From the NCBI GenBank assembly GCA_036560485.1, contig DATBRC010000041.1, positions 1 to 64,000 on the forward strand: DNA of 64,000 nucleotides. The letters are read 5' to 3'. Within the stretch, counting starts at the first letter, position 1, and every line of letters starts with the position of its first letter. Below, in pieces: positions 7,461 to 15,783 of this stretch. The notes under the pieces were generated by a model. It was not told the DNA's origin. It was given only the letters and a program-made list of their open reading frames with translations, and did no database searches. Both the position numbers and the translations under genes were made by a program. The stretch comes from DATBRC01 sp036560485 (GTDB taxonomy: Bacteria > Pseudomonadota > Gammaproteobacteria > Burkholderiales > Burkholderiaceae_D).

Positions 7461-9446
7461 ATTATTCGACGCATTCGTATCAAAAAAAGCCTGCACCACT
7501 GCCATTTCGCGCGTCCTTTTAAAAGGCGGCAAACTTTGCCAAATGCGTTTGCCATACGGTTTTGAGATAAGCCTGGGATCACAGACCATCAACACGCCGC
7601 GGTCGGTTTCATCCCGTATCAAGCGCCCAGCTCCTTGTTTCAAATTGATGATTGCCTCTGGCAGTTGATGATGCATAAATCCATTGCCGCCCTTCTTTTC
7701 CAATGCTTCGATACGGGCGGCAAGCACAGGGTCGTCCGGCGGCGAAAAAGGCAATTTATCGATGATAACAAGTGACAGCGCATCCCCACGCACATCGACG
7801 CCTTCCCAAAAGCTTTGACTGCCAATCAGCACTGCATTGCCGGCTGCACGGAAGCGATCGAGTAATTCGGTGCGTCCCGCTTCCCCTTGCACCAGCAGTG
7901 GAAAAGACCATTTGCGCTTTTCGAATTCCATACGAAGCAATTCTGCCGCACGATTGACTGCGCGTATCGTTGTGCAGAGCAAAAAAGCCCTGCCGCCGGC
8001 GGCCTCTATGACCGGCAACGCAGCCTCGACAACTGCATCAGTGTATTCAAGTGAATTTGGTTGAGGCAGGCTCTGCGGCACATACAACAGTCCTTGTTGA
8101 TCATAGTTGAATGGACTGGGCCAAGACTGAGCCGGCTCATCCCGCAATCCCATTTGGGACTGGTAATGATTGAAATCGTTTTTGACTGCAAGCGTGGCCG
8201 AGGTAAAAATCCAGGCGCGCGGTACGCCTTCTCGCTGCTTGTTAAACACCGGCGCGATAGAGAGCGGCGTCTGATGCAATTGCAGCGAGGAAGAAAATGC
8301 CTCAATCCATAAAACGTGATCTTCTTCCAATTCGTTTTTCTTGCTGTCTTTTTTCCCATTCCAGGCTGCAAAACCGGCAGCAAGCTCAATCGCACGCACT
8401 CTACATTGCTCAATTGTTTCGGCTCGCTCTGCCTGCGTTTCCAGTGTCGCGATCATTCCCTGCATTTCTTCTTTCAATTTTTCCAACGCAGGAAAAAAGA
8501 GGCTGGATGGTGCAATTTGATTGAGCGATAGCCGTACTACATCTTGCGGGAAAGTCAGGCGCAAATCGCGCGTAGCACGCTCGACCGGTGCCACGATTTT
8601 TGCCCATTCTGCACCATCGCGCGCATGCGCCAACCCTTCCGCCAGCACATCGCGGCATAACTCCAGCACTTGTGACGTCGATACAGTATTGCCAAAGAAT
8701 AGTGTGGCCGTCTCGGGCAATTGGTGCGCTTCATCAAACACAATCGTATTTGCAGACGGCAGCAACTCAGCCACGCCGGTATCCTTCAAAGCGACATCGG
8801 CAAAAAACAAATGATGATTCACCACCACGACATCAGCCTGCTGCGCTTCTTTACGCGCTTTCATCACAAAGCAATCCTGATAAAACTGACACTCGGCTCC
8901 CATACATGTATCGCGTGTAGAAGTAACCAGATTCCAGATCGATGCCGTCTCCGGGACTTTCGACAATTCCGCCTTATCACCCGATGATGTCGTCTTCATG
9001 AATCGAGAAATCTCGCGCAAATAGCCTACATCATCGCGCGAAGTTAAACGCCCATTTTGCAAAGTCCGCTCAAGATGAAAATGGCAAACATAATTTGCCC
9101 GGCCCTTCAATAGAGCGACAGAAACCGGAGCATTGAGCGCCTTGCGAACAGTAGGAATATCGCGCAGATAGAGTTGGTCCTGCAGATTTTTGGTGCCGGT
9201 AGACAAAATGACTTTGCCTCCCCACAACAATGCCGGGACAAGATAGGCAAAGGTTTTTCCGGTTCCGGTACCGGCCTCGGCAATAAGTGTTTGCTGTTTA
9301 GAAATTGCTTCTGCGATGGCTTTGGCCATTTCTGTTTGCGACTGGCGGGAACGATACCCGCCCACAGCATGTCCTAACGGGCCATCCGTATCAAAAAGTT
9401 GCTCAATCTCGGCGTCGTGACCGCCAGCTGCTATGTCTTCTGTCAA
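7458..9446 (-). CDS. dinG: DinG/YoaA-type Fe-S ATP-dependent DNA helicase
   Basis: 662-residue XPD-like superfamily 2 helicase (5'-3'), implicated in resolving R-loops and replication blocks. The Walker A motif EAGTGTGKT ends at residue 65 and the DEAH box is at 238-241. Four cysteines between them (C121, C181, C186, C192) match the [4Fe-4S] domain. The C-terminal helicase domain includes GSQSFWEGVDVRGD and GAGRLIRDETDRG. The start is TTG at 9446; no ATG or GTG lies in frame before the first conserved motif. The stop codon is shared with the end of the MITE-like element. By length and motifs it could equally be called YoaA. No SOS box was seen in front of it. Confidence 0.92.
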   Translation of the reverse strand: MTEDIAAGGHDAEIEQLFDTDGPLGHAVGGYRSRQSQTEMAKAIAEAISKQQTLIAEAGTGTGKTFAYLVPALLWGGKVILSTGTKNLQDQLYLRDIPTVRKALNAPVSVALLKGRANYVCHFHLERTLQNGRLTSRDDVGYLREISRFMKTTSSGDKAELSKVPETASIWNLVTSTRDTCMGAECQFYQDCFVMKARKEAQQADVVVVNHHLFFADVALKDTGVAELLPSANTIVFDEAHQLPETATLFFGNTVSTSQVLELCRDVLAEGLAHARDGAEWAKIVAPVERATRDLRLTFPQDVVRLSLNQIAPSSLFFPALEKLKEEMQGMIATLETQAERAETIEQCRVRAIELAAGFAAWNGKKDSKKNELEEDHVLWIEAFSSSLQLHQTPLSIAPVFNKQREGVPRAWIFTSATLAVKNDFNHYQSQMGLRDEPAQSWPSPFNYDQQGLLYVPQSLPQPNSLEYTDAVVEAALPVIEAAGGRAFLLCTTIRAVNRAAELLRMEFEKRKWSFPLLVQGEAGRTELLDRFRAAGNAVLIGSQSFWEGVDVRGDALSLVIIDKLPFSPPDDPVLAARIEALEKKGGNGFMHHQLPEAIINLKQGAGRLIRDETDRGVLMVCDPRLISKPYGKRIWQSLPPFKRTREMAVVQAFFDTNASNN

Positions 9447-9494
9447 GGTAACTAACTGTAACGAACCATATCGGGGCTCGATTAAAGGGGTAAA

Positions 9495-9701
9495 TTAGGC
9501 TGGAATATCTGGAATCAATTGCATTTTAAGCAGCGTAATATGATCTTTAAGCTGCAATTTCCGCTTTTTTAAACGGCGTAATTGGAGTTCTTCATGGCGC
9601 ACATCATGAATGAGCAAATCGATAATTGCGTCCAAATCGCGATGCTCCACCTCCAATTCGATGATGCGTCGTTGTATTTCTTCTGAAGGGGTCTTGGCCA
9701 T
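9495..9701 (-). CDS. Small coiled-coil protein of the DUF465/YdcH family
   Basis: 68 residues, highly charged and predicted as a helical hairpin. The pattern LEVEHRDLDAIIDLL...LRRLKKRKLQLKDHI is typical of DUF465 (YdcH). Function unknown. It lies 48 bp upstream of dinG on the same strand and diverges from the PP2C phosphatase gene. Confidence 0.85.
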   Translation of the reverse strand: MAKTPSEEIQRRIIELEVEHRDLDAIIDLLIHDVRHEELQLRRLKKRKLQLKDHITLLKMQLIPDIPA

Positions 9702-9749
9702 TTTGTAAAATATAAGACAAAAAAATTCGCAATTTCATCTGAAGACGGT

Positions 9750-9761
9750 TTGCACGTGCAA
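9750..9761. promoter_or_regulatory. 12-bp perfect palindrome between divergent genes
   Basis: TTGCACGTGCAA lies in the 114-bp gap between the DUF465 gene and the PP2C phosphatase gene, about 55 bp before the phosphatase start. It could be an operator for either promoter. Short palindromes also occur by chance. Confidence 0.3.
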
Positions 9762-9815
9762 TAATAATTTATTCGCAGATTTGTTTCCAATGCACAGTTT
9801 AATCTACATAGACGT

Positions 9816-10622
9816 ATGAGCCAATATAAGATCGAAGCAGGTACGGCCCAGCATATAGGCGACCGCCAGGAACAGCAAGACCGCGTAGCGCTATTTAATG
9901 CGCCTAGAGCGCCTGGCTATATGATGGCAGTCCTTGCCGATGGTATGGGTGGACGTACCGGCGGTGCACTTGCAGCAGAACAAGTCATTGGCACGGCAAA
10001 ACAGATCTTTGAGCAATTTTCGCCTCTTACCGATACGGTAGAAAAAATGTTGGAGACGATTGCCCACGAAGTGCACATCGTCATCAAATTAAGCGCCATG
10101 TCTGCAGAGAAGGAACCGCATAGCACGATGGTTGTATTAGTCGTCACCCCGGAAAAGAGGGCAATCTGGGCACATGTCGGCGATTCGCGGCTATACCGAT
10201 TCGATGGGCCTAATTTTGCCGAACATACGATCGACCATTCCTATGTTGAAAAATTGGTCAGCGAGGGCAAGTTGGCCAGAGAAGATGCCCGAGATCACAA
10301 ATTGGCGAATATTCTGGTCAATATACTCGGCAGCAGCACAAATGAGCCTTATGTCACGATCGGACGTCGAGATGGATTGAAAATCGGCGATGCGTTTTTA
10401 CTTTGCTCGGATGGCCTTTGGCATTATTTTTCGGACGCAGAGTTAGGCGCCGTCATTGCAATGAACTCGCCGCGCCAAGCATCCGAAATGCTCATCAAGA
10501 AAGCACGAGAGCGCGCTGAAGGCACGGCTGCAGACAATTGCACAATGGCCATTGTAAAATTCGTCGCTCAACCTAAAGAAGTCAAAAATTATACGGTGCA
10601 AAAAATGCGTCGTGCTGTATGA
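9816..10622 (+). CDS. PP2C-family serine/threonine protein phosphatase
   Basis: 268-residue metal-dependent phosphatase of the bacterial PP2C/Stp type. Metal-binding motifs are present in order: the GDRQEQQDR region in place of the usual RxxNED, ADGMGGRTGG near residue 45, HVGDSRLYRF near 122, LCSDGLWHYF near 195, and TAADNCTMAIV near 240. No kinase gene is adjacent, so its partner is unknown. Cytoplasmic; no membrane segment. Confidence 0.9.
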   Translation: MSQYKIEAGTAQHIGDRQEQQDRVALFNAPRAPGYMMAVLADGMGGRTGGALAAEQVIGTAKQIFEQFSPLTDTVEKMLETIAHEVHIVIKLSAMSAEKEPHSTMVVLVVTPEKRAIWAHVGDSRLYRFDGPNFAEHTIDHSYVEKLVSEGKLAREDARDHKLANILVNILGSSTNEPYVTIGRRDGLKIGDAFLLCSDGLWHYFSDAELGAVIAMNSPRQASEMLIKKARERAEGTAADNCTMAIVKFVAQPKEVKNYTVQKMRRAV

Positions 10623-10695
10623 GTCTGAAATTTGTCTAGCAAACTAAAACGAATTTACAAGCTCCTCGCGAACCGTGCTGCCTTGTTTTTCCAGT

Positions 10696-11451
10696 TTATT
10701 TCGATTCGGACGCTTCTTTGTCTTTCTGTGCGCGCGCCTTTTCTAATTTTTTAGCTGCTATCTCTCGCTGACGTGCCTCAGATTCTTGTTGCTTCTTTTC
10801 ATAAGCTGCAATATGGCTGGCGCGCCGCTTCTCATTTTCGGCTTCGGCCGCCTGTCTTTTCTTGGCTTCAATTTGATGTTTTGTGATTCGATCATCAGCA
10901 CTGCCTTGGGATCTTATAGCTGACGAAGGCACTGATGCTTGCGACGATTCTGCTGCATTGTCGGCAATCGCGCTCTGATTTTCCTTCGCATGGCTAGCTA
11001 ACTCTGCAGCTTCTTTGTTGCGTTTAGCTGCCACAGTTTTGTCGCGCGCCATGACATTTGCACGGCGCTTGAACTTATTCACTTCAATTTCAATAGCACG
11101 CACTTTGGCCACTGCAACCCGATGGCGTTCTTTTGCATCGATCAAACAAGAAGTAGCAAAAAATTTAGGGAAGCATAATTTTTGTTCATCAGCGAACTGT
11201 GCCTCGATGAGAGCATGCATTTTATGGACGTCATCACCGGCACGGCTGGCATCTTCCGTCGTATGAATCGAGCCGGCCGGATAGCGCGCCAATAATTCAT
11301 CCAAGGCTGTAGACGCAGACGCCGATTGCTCCTCTACTGTGCCGCTTGTCACTACAGTTTGTGCTTCCGCCAAAGGCAAGCAGCAAAATAGCAGCATGCC
11401 AAAGAGGATGCTAGTCTGTATAAAAAAATAATGAGGAAGTCGATTACACAT
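10696..11451 (-). CDS. Exported, highly charged alanine/lysine-rich protein of unknown function
   Basis: 251 residues. A cleavable signal peptide is apparent (hydrophobic stretch to LPLAEAQ near residue 30). A short central region carries two cysteines (KLCFPKFFATSC), then a long helical, coiled-coil-like tail rich in Lys, Glu, Ala, Arg and Gln. I do not recognise the family. The start overlaps the zapE stop by 8 bp, so the two are probably co-transcribed and perhaps translationally coupled. Confidence 0.75.
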   Translation of the reverse strand: MCNRLPHYFFIQTSILFGMLLFCCLPLAEAQTVVTSGTVEEQSASASTALDELLARYPAGSIHTTEDASRAGDDVHKMHALIEAQFADEQKLCFPKFFATSCLIDAKERHRVAVAKVRAIEIEVNKFKRRANVMARDKTVAAKRNKEAAELASHAKENQSAIADNAAESSQASVPSSAIRSQGSADDRITKHQIEAKKRQAAEAENEKRRASHIAAYEKKQQESEARQREIAAKKLEKARAQKDKEASESK

Positions 11452-12544
11452 TTGTCACATCACGTCGTTCGGATTCCATGTATTCACGCGACTGCATTTC
11501 GATAATGCGGGAAACAGTGCGATGAAATTCATCCGCCAGCATACCATGCGTATATAACGCCTCCGGTTCTACTTCTGCCGACATCAACAGTTTGACTTTA
11601 TGATCGTAAAATACATCGATCAGCCAAGTGAAACGACGCGCTTCGGATGACATGGCAGCGGACATCTGCGGAATGCCGGACAAGATCACTGTGTGGAATC
11701 GACTGGCAATTTCAAGATAATCATTTTGCGAGCGAGGCCCGCCGCACAAGGTTGCGAAATCAAACCAGATAACTCCACCAGCACGGCGCAAACTTCTGAT
11801 TTCGCGCGTCTCAATAGTGATGCGTGGATCTTCTTCAGAAGTCTCTGCAATTGTCACGAAGGCTTTGCGTAGTTCAGCATCAGCAGTAGCGCCGAGCGGA
11901 TGGTGATACGTTTGTACTTGTTCCAATGCTCTTTTACGATAATCGGTTCCGGCATCCACATTCAGGATATCCAATTTATCTTTTAATAGTGCAATCGTCG
12001 GCAACATGCGATCACGATGCAAGCCATCCGGATATAACTTATCAGGCACATAATTCGATGTCATGACGAACGACACATCGTTGTCGAATAAAGCCTTGAG
12101 CAAATTATAAAGAATCATTGCATCGGCGATATCCGACACATGAAATTCATCAAAACAGATCAGCCGGTATTTTTTGGCAATGTTACGTGCAACCTCATCC
12201 AATGGATTGGCAATGCCTTTCAGCTCATCAAGTTGGCGATGAACGCTGCGCATGAATTCATGGAAATGCAATCGCGTTTTGCGCACTACCGGAACTACAG
12301 AATAAAAACTGTCCATTAAAAATGATTTGCCGCGGCCGACGCCGCCCCACATGTAGACGCCTCGAGGTACTTCCGGACTATTGATAATTTTTTTGAGGCG
12401 GTTAGAGCGTTGTGCTTTAAATTCGACCCATTCGTCATAAGCGCGCTGTAATCGCATCACAGCTTGCCGCTGCGCTTCGTCCGCAGTAAAACCATGCGCA
12501 GATAGCGCATGATCGTAGAATTCCTGAACATTCATTCTTTTCAA
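11444..12544 (-). CDS. zapE: Cell division protein ZapE (AFG1-like ATPase)
   Basis: 366-residue P-loop ATPase. Walker A is GGVGRGKS at 67-74 and Walker B is LICFDEFHVSDIADAM near 140. The sequence YMWGGVGRGKSFLMDSFY is diagnostic of the ZapE/AFG1 family. In E. coli, ZapE binds FtsZ at the Z-ring late in division and under low oxygen or heat. It has its own intergenic region of about 100 bp after the lpd terminator. Confidence 0.94.
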   Translation of the reverse strand: MKRMNVQEFYDHALSAHGFTADEAQRQAVMRLQRAYDEWVEFKAQRSNRLKKIINSPEVPRGVYMWGGVGRGKSFLMDSFYSVVPVVRKTRLHFHEFMRSVHRQLDELKGIANPLDEVARNIAKKYRLICFDEFHVSDIADAMILYNLLKALFDNDVSFVMTSNYVPDKLYPDGLHRDRMLPTIALLKDKLDILNVDAGTDYRKRALEQVQTYHHPLGATADAELRKAFVTIAETSEEDPRITIETREIRSLRRAGGVIWFDFATLCGGPRSQNDYLEIASRFHTVILSGIPQMSAAMSSEARRFTWLIDVFYDHKVKLLMSAEVEPEALYTHGMLADEFHRTVSRIIEMQSREYMESERRDVTNV

Positions 12545-12640
12545 AATTACTTTCTAATCCTGATGCATTTGTCAGTATTGATTGCTGGCTCGCTGCATTC
12601 GGATATTGGCATATCTGATTCTTGCATGCATTGTTATGCT

Positions 12641-12676
12641 GCAAAATAAAATGGGCGAGTTCTCACTCGCCCATTT
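12641..12676 (-). terminator. Rho-independent terminator after lpd
   Basis: The inverted repeat AAATGGGCGAG (12649-12659) / CTCGCCCATTT (12666-12676) with a 6-nt loop is followed, in the minus-strand direction, by a T-rich run (complement of AAAATAAAA). It sits 16 bp beyond the lpd stop and ends the odhAB-lpd transcript. Confidence 0.85.
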
Positions 12677-12691
12677 GATGATTTCATCTAT

Positions 12692-14119
12692 TTAAAAATT
12701 GAGCGTGCGCTTGTCCACTGCAAGTGCTGCCTCTTTTGTCGCCTCCGACAACGATGGGTGCGCATGGCAAATACGTGCAATATCTTCAGACGAAGCACGG
12801 AATTCCATCGCCACGACCGCTTCCGAAATCAACTCCGATGCCATTGGGCCGATGATATGCACGCCCAGAATTTCGTCGCTCTTTGCATCAGCCAGAAACT
12901 TCACCATACCGGATGTATCGCCAAGCGCCCGTGCGCGACCATTGGCCATGAAAGGGAAGGTGCCAGCCTTGTAGGCAATGCCTTCGGATTTCAGCTGCTG
13001 TTCTGTTTTACCAACCCACGCGATTTCCGGCGATGTGTAAATTACCCACGGAATCGTATTGAAGTTCACGTGTCCATGTTGACCGGCGATCCGTTCTGCA
13101 ACAGCAACGCCCTCTTCTTCCGCCTTGTGTGCCAACATCGGTCCGCGCACTACATCGCCGACCGCCCATACATTTGGCAAATTCGTTTTGCAATCACCGT
13201 CGACGACGATGAAACCGCGTTCATCCAGCTTGAGTCCAATGCTTTCCACATTCAAGCCTGTCGTATTTGGTACACGTCCGATCGATACAATCAGCTTATC
13301 AAATACGGCCTTCTGCGCAGCACCTTTGTCATCTGTGTACTCTACCGCCACATCTTTCTTGCTTGTGACAATGGAGCCAATCTTGACACCAAGACTGATC
13401 GACAATCCTTGTTTGGTAAAAAGCTTGTGTGCTTCTTTGGCGATTTGCTCATCGACTGCACCGAGGAATGTTGGCAATGCCTCCAGCACCGTCACTTGTG
13501 AACCCAGACGACGCCATACGCTGCCCATTTCAAGCCCGATTACACCAGCGCCGATAATGCCAAGTTTTTTAGGAACGCCATCAATTGCCAATGCCCCCGT
13601 ATTCGACAAAATCAGTTTTTCATCAAATGCTGCATTCGGCAAAGCGCGGGCATTCGAACCAGTCGCAATCACAATATGCTTGCCGCTAATCGTTTCTTCC
13701 TTTGCGCCGGCAACTTTGATTTCATAGCCGTTCGCATCGGCTTTCACGAACGAACCGCGGCCATGGAAGAATGTGATTTTGTTTTTCTTGAATAAATACA
13801 AAATGCCGTCGTTGTTCTGTTTAACAACGGTATCCTTGCGCGTCAGCATCTGGCCCAGATTCAAGCCAAGACCTTTGACTTCAATCCCATGCTCGGCAAA
13901 TGCATGACCGGCATGCTCGTAATGTTCGGATGATTGCAAGAGTGCCTTCGACGGTATGCATCCGACATTGGTACAGGTGCCGCCCGGCGCAGGGCCGCCT
14001 TTTTCATTTTTCCATTCATCGATACAGGCTGTATTGAATCCGAGTTGTGCCGCACGAATTGCGGCGATATATCCACCTGGACCGCCGCCGATCACTACCA
14101 CATCAAATTGTTTGCTCAT
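12692..14119 (-). CDS. lpdA: Dihydrolipoyl dehydrogenase (E3)
   Basis: 475-residue FAD flavoenzyme that reoxidises dihydrolipoyl groups of 2-oxoacid dehydrogenases with NAD+. It has an N-terminal FAD-binding GGGPGGYIAA, the redox disulfide GGTCTNVGCIPSK (Cys49 and Cys54), a second Rossmann motif GIIGAGVIGLEMG, and the C-terminal interface motif CHAHPSLSE with the catalytic His. Its place after odhA and odhB marks it as E3 of the 2-oxoglutarate dehydrogenase complex. Confidence 0.97.
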   Translation of the reverse strand: MSKQFDVVVIGGGPGGYIAAIRAAQLGFNTACIDEWKNEKGGPAPGGTCTNVGCIPSKALLQSSEHYEHAGHAFAEHGIEVKGLGLNLGQMLTRKDTVVKQNNDGILYLFKKNKITFFHGRGSFVKADANGYEIKVAGAKEETISGKHIVIATGSNARALPNAAFDEKLILSNTGALAIDGVPKKLGIIGAGVIGLEMGSVWRRLGSQVTVLEALPTFLGAVDEQIAKEAHKLFTKQGLSISLGVKIGSIVTSKKDVAVEYTDDKGAAQKAVFDKLIVSIGRVPNTTGLNVESIGLKLDERGFIVVDGDCKTNLPNVWAVGDVVRGPMLAHKAEEEGVAVAERIAGQHGHVNFNTIPWVIYTSPEIAWVGKTEQQLKSEGIAYKAGTFPFMANGRARALGDTSGMVKFLADAKSDEILGVHIIGPMASELISEAVVAMEFRASSEDIARICHAHPSLSEATKEAALAVDKRTLNF

Positions 14120-14134
14120 TTTTAATTTCCAATA

Positions 14135-14470
14135 TCATTCTTCAATCGGCACAAGAATCCATGCCAACAGATACAGCAATAGTCCGCCGCCAAAACAGAA
14201 TGTGAATAAAACAAAAATCAAACGCCATATCCAGGATTCCAGACCCGTTGATTTAGCAAGACCGCCACAGACACCACCCAGCCATCGATCCAGTTTGGAG
14301 CGGCGAAACCGGTTCATCTGCGTGACTAAATCGCCAGATGCATTGAATGAAGATTGATTATCATCGTGGCTCGCCAATAGTTTTGCCTTGGCTTGTGCAA
14401 ATTCTTCATCAGTCAATGCTCCTGACTGATGAAGTTCATGCAAGCGTTTGATTTCTTCGCTTATGTTCAC
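14135..14470 (-). CDS. SHOCT-PspC domain membrane protein
   Basis: 111 residues. The N-terminal SHOCT-like motif (RLHELHQSGALTDEEFAQAKAKLL, residues 9-32) is joined by a polar linker to a PspC domain (about 55-111) with RWLGGVCGGLAKSTGLESWIWRL and a C-terminal transmembrane stretch. PspC proteins act in envelope stress sensing. This one sits between odhB and lpd with gaps of 12 and 15 bp, inside a TCA-cycle operon, and no other psp gene is nearby. Function in this context unknown. Confidence 0.85.
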   Translation of the reverse strand: MNISEEIKRLHELHQSGALTDEEFAQAKAKLLASHDDNQSSFNASGDLVTQMNRFRRSKLDRWLGGVCGGLAKSTGLESWIWRLIFVLFTFCFGGGLLLYLLAWILVPIEE

Positions 14471-14482
14471 GGTAGATGTGAA

Positions 14483-15724
14483 TTACAAGTCCAGTAACAG
14501 ACGTGCCGGATCTTCCAATGCATCCTTCATCGCGACCAGGCCTAATACTGCTTCACGGCCATCAATGATGCGGTGATCGTATGACATGGCGAGGTAATTG
14601 ATTGGACGGATAACGATCTGGCCGTTTTCAACAACCGCACGATCCTTTGTTGCATGCACACCCAAAATTGCAGACTGTGGCGGGTTAATGATCGGTGTCG
14701 ACAACATTGAACCAAAGGTACCGCCATTGGAAATCGAGAACGTGCCGCCGGTCAAATCGTCCAATGTCAATTTTCCGTCTTTGGCCTTGGCACCGAATTC
14801 ACCGATTTTCTTTTCGATATCCGCAATCGACATTTGATCGGCATTACGCAACACCGGAACAACCAAACCGCGTGGCGATCCGACTGCAATACCGATGTCG
14901 AAATAACCGTGATAAACGATGTCATTGCCATCCACGGATGCATTAATGATTGGATATTTTTTCAATGCAGCGACGGCAGCTTTGACAAAGAACGACATGA
15001 AGCCGAGTTTAACGCCATGTTCTTTCTCGAATTTGTCTTTGTATTTGTTGCGCAAGTCCATCACCGGTTGCATATTGACTTCATTGAAGGTCGTCAAAAT
15101 TGCATTGGTTGCTTGCGATTGCAACAGGCGTTCGGCGATACGAGCGCGCAAGCGGCTCATTGGGACGCGCTCTTCTGGACGTCCTTCCAAATCAATACTG
15201 ACTGGCGCAGCAACTTGTTGCAACGCTGGTTTAGCAACAGCAGCGGGGGCTGGCGCAGCAGGGGCTGTCTTCTTGTCAAGCTGATTGATGACATCACCCT
15301 TTGTCACTCGACCATCCTTGCCTGTGCCGGTCACTTGTGAGACGGATAAATTATTATCAGCCAGCATTTTGGCGGCTGCGGGCATCGCAATTCCTGTTGA
15401 AGCAGCAGAAGCTGGAGCAGCTGTCTTCGCAGGCGTTGCTGCAACCGAAGCAGCAGGCGCAGGAGCAGAAGCGCCGGCAGTGGCTTCCGTATCAATCAGC
15501 GCAATCACTTCACCAGCGACGACTGTGCTGCCATCTCCTTTGACGATCTGGGTAAGAACACCAGCGGCAGGCGCCGGCAATTCAAGTACGACCTTGTCAG
15601 TTTCAATATCAATCAGGTTTTCGTCTCGAGCAACAGACTCGCCCACTTTTTTATGCCATTGCAACATGGTCGCTTCAGCGACAGATTCAGATAATTGCGG
15701 GACTTTCACTTCAAGAATTGCCAT
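14483..15724 (-). CDS. odhB: Dihydrolipoyllysine-residue succinyltransferase (E2 of 2-oxoglutarate dehydrogenase)
   Basis: 413 residues. The lipoyl domain is at 1-75 with the lipoylated lysine in ETDKVVLE (Lys44). Ala/Pro-rich linkers flank a peripheral subunit-binding domain at about 105-145. The catalytic acyltransferase domain ends with YDHRIIDGREA (His384, Asp388). It transfers the succinyl group to CoA in the OGDH complex. It follows odhA by 59 bp, with a GC-rich intercistronic hairpin between them. Confidence 0.97.
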   Translation of the reverse strand: MAILEVKVPQLSESVAEATMLQWHKKVGESVARDENLIDIETDKVVLELPAPAAGVLTQIVKGDGSTVVAGEVIALIDTEATAGASAPAPAASVAATPAKTAAPASAASTGIAMPAAAKMLADNNLSVSQVTGTGKDGRVTKGDVINQLDKKTAPAAPAPAAVAKPALQQVAAPVSIDLEGRPEERVPMSRLRARIAERLLQSQATNAILTTFNEVNMQPVMDLRNKYKDKFEKEHGVKLGFMSFFVKAAVAALKKYPIINASVDGNDIVYHGYFDIGIAVGSPRGLVVPVLRNADQMSIADIEKKIGEFGAKAKDGKLTLDDLTGGTFSISNGGTFGSMLSTPIINPPQSAILGVHATKDRAVVENGQIVIRPINYLAMSYDHRIIDGREAVLGLVAMKDALEDPARLLLDL

Positions 15725-15750
15725 GTAACTCTCCGTTTCGGGTTGTTAAT

Positions 15751-15777
15751 GCGGCACACCAGTTTCTAGTGTGCCGC
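15751..15777 (-). other. Intercistronic hairpin between odhA and odhB
   Basis: GCGGCACAC (15751-15759) and GTGTGCCGC (15769-15777) form a 9-bp perfect stem. No T-run follows on the minus strand, so it is more likely a processing or mRNA-stability structure than a terminator. Confidence 0.55.
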
Positions 15778-15783
15778 GAGTTA

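Noticed and set aside
7256..7582. Open reading frames across the MITE-like element on both strands
   Set aside because: They arise from the inverted repeat and the antisense of dinG; no family resemblance, no ribosome binding site, and the two strands give near mirror-image peptides.
12758..13501. Long plus-strand frame inside lpd
   Set aside because: Antisense shadow; the lpd frame carries all conserved motifs.
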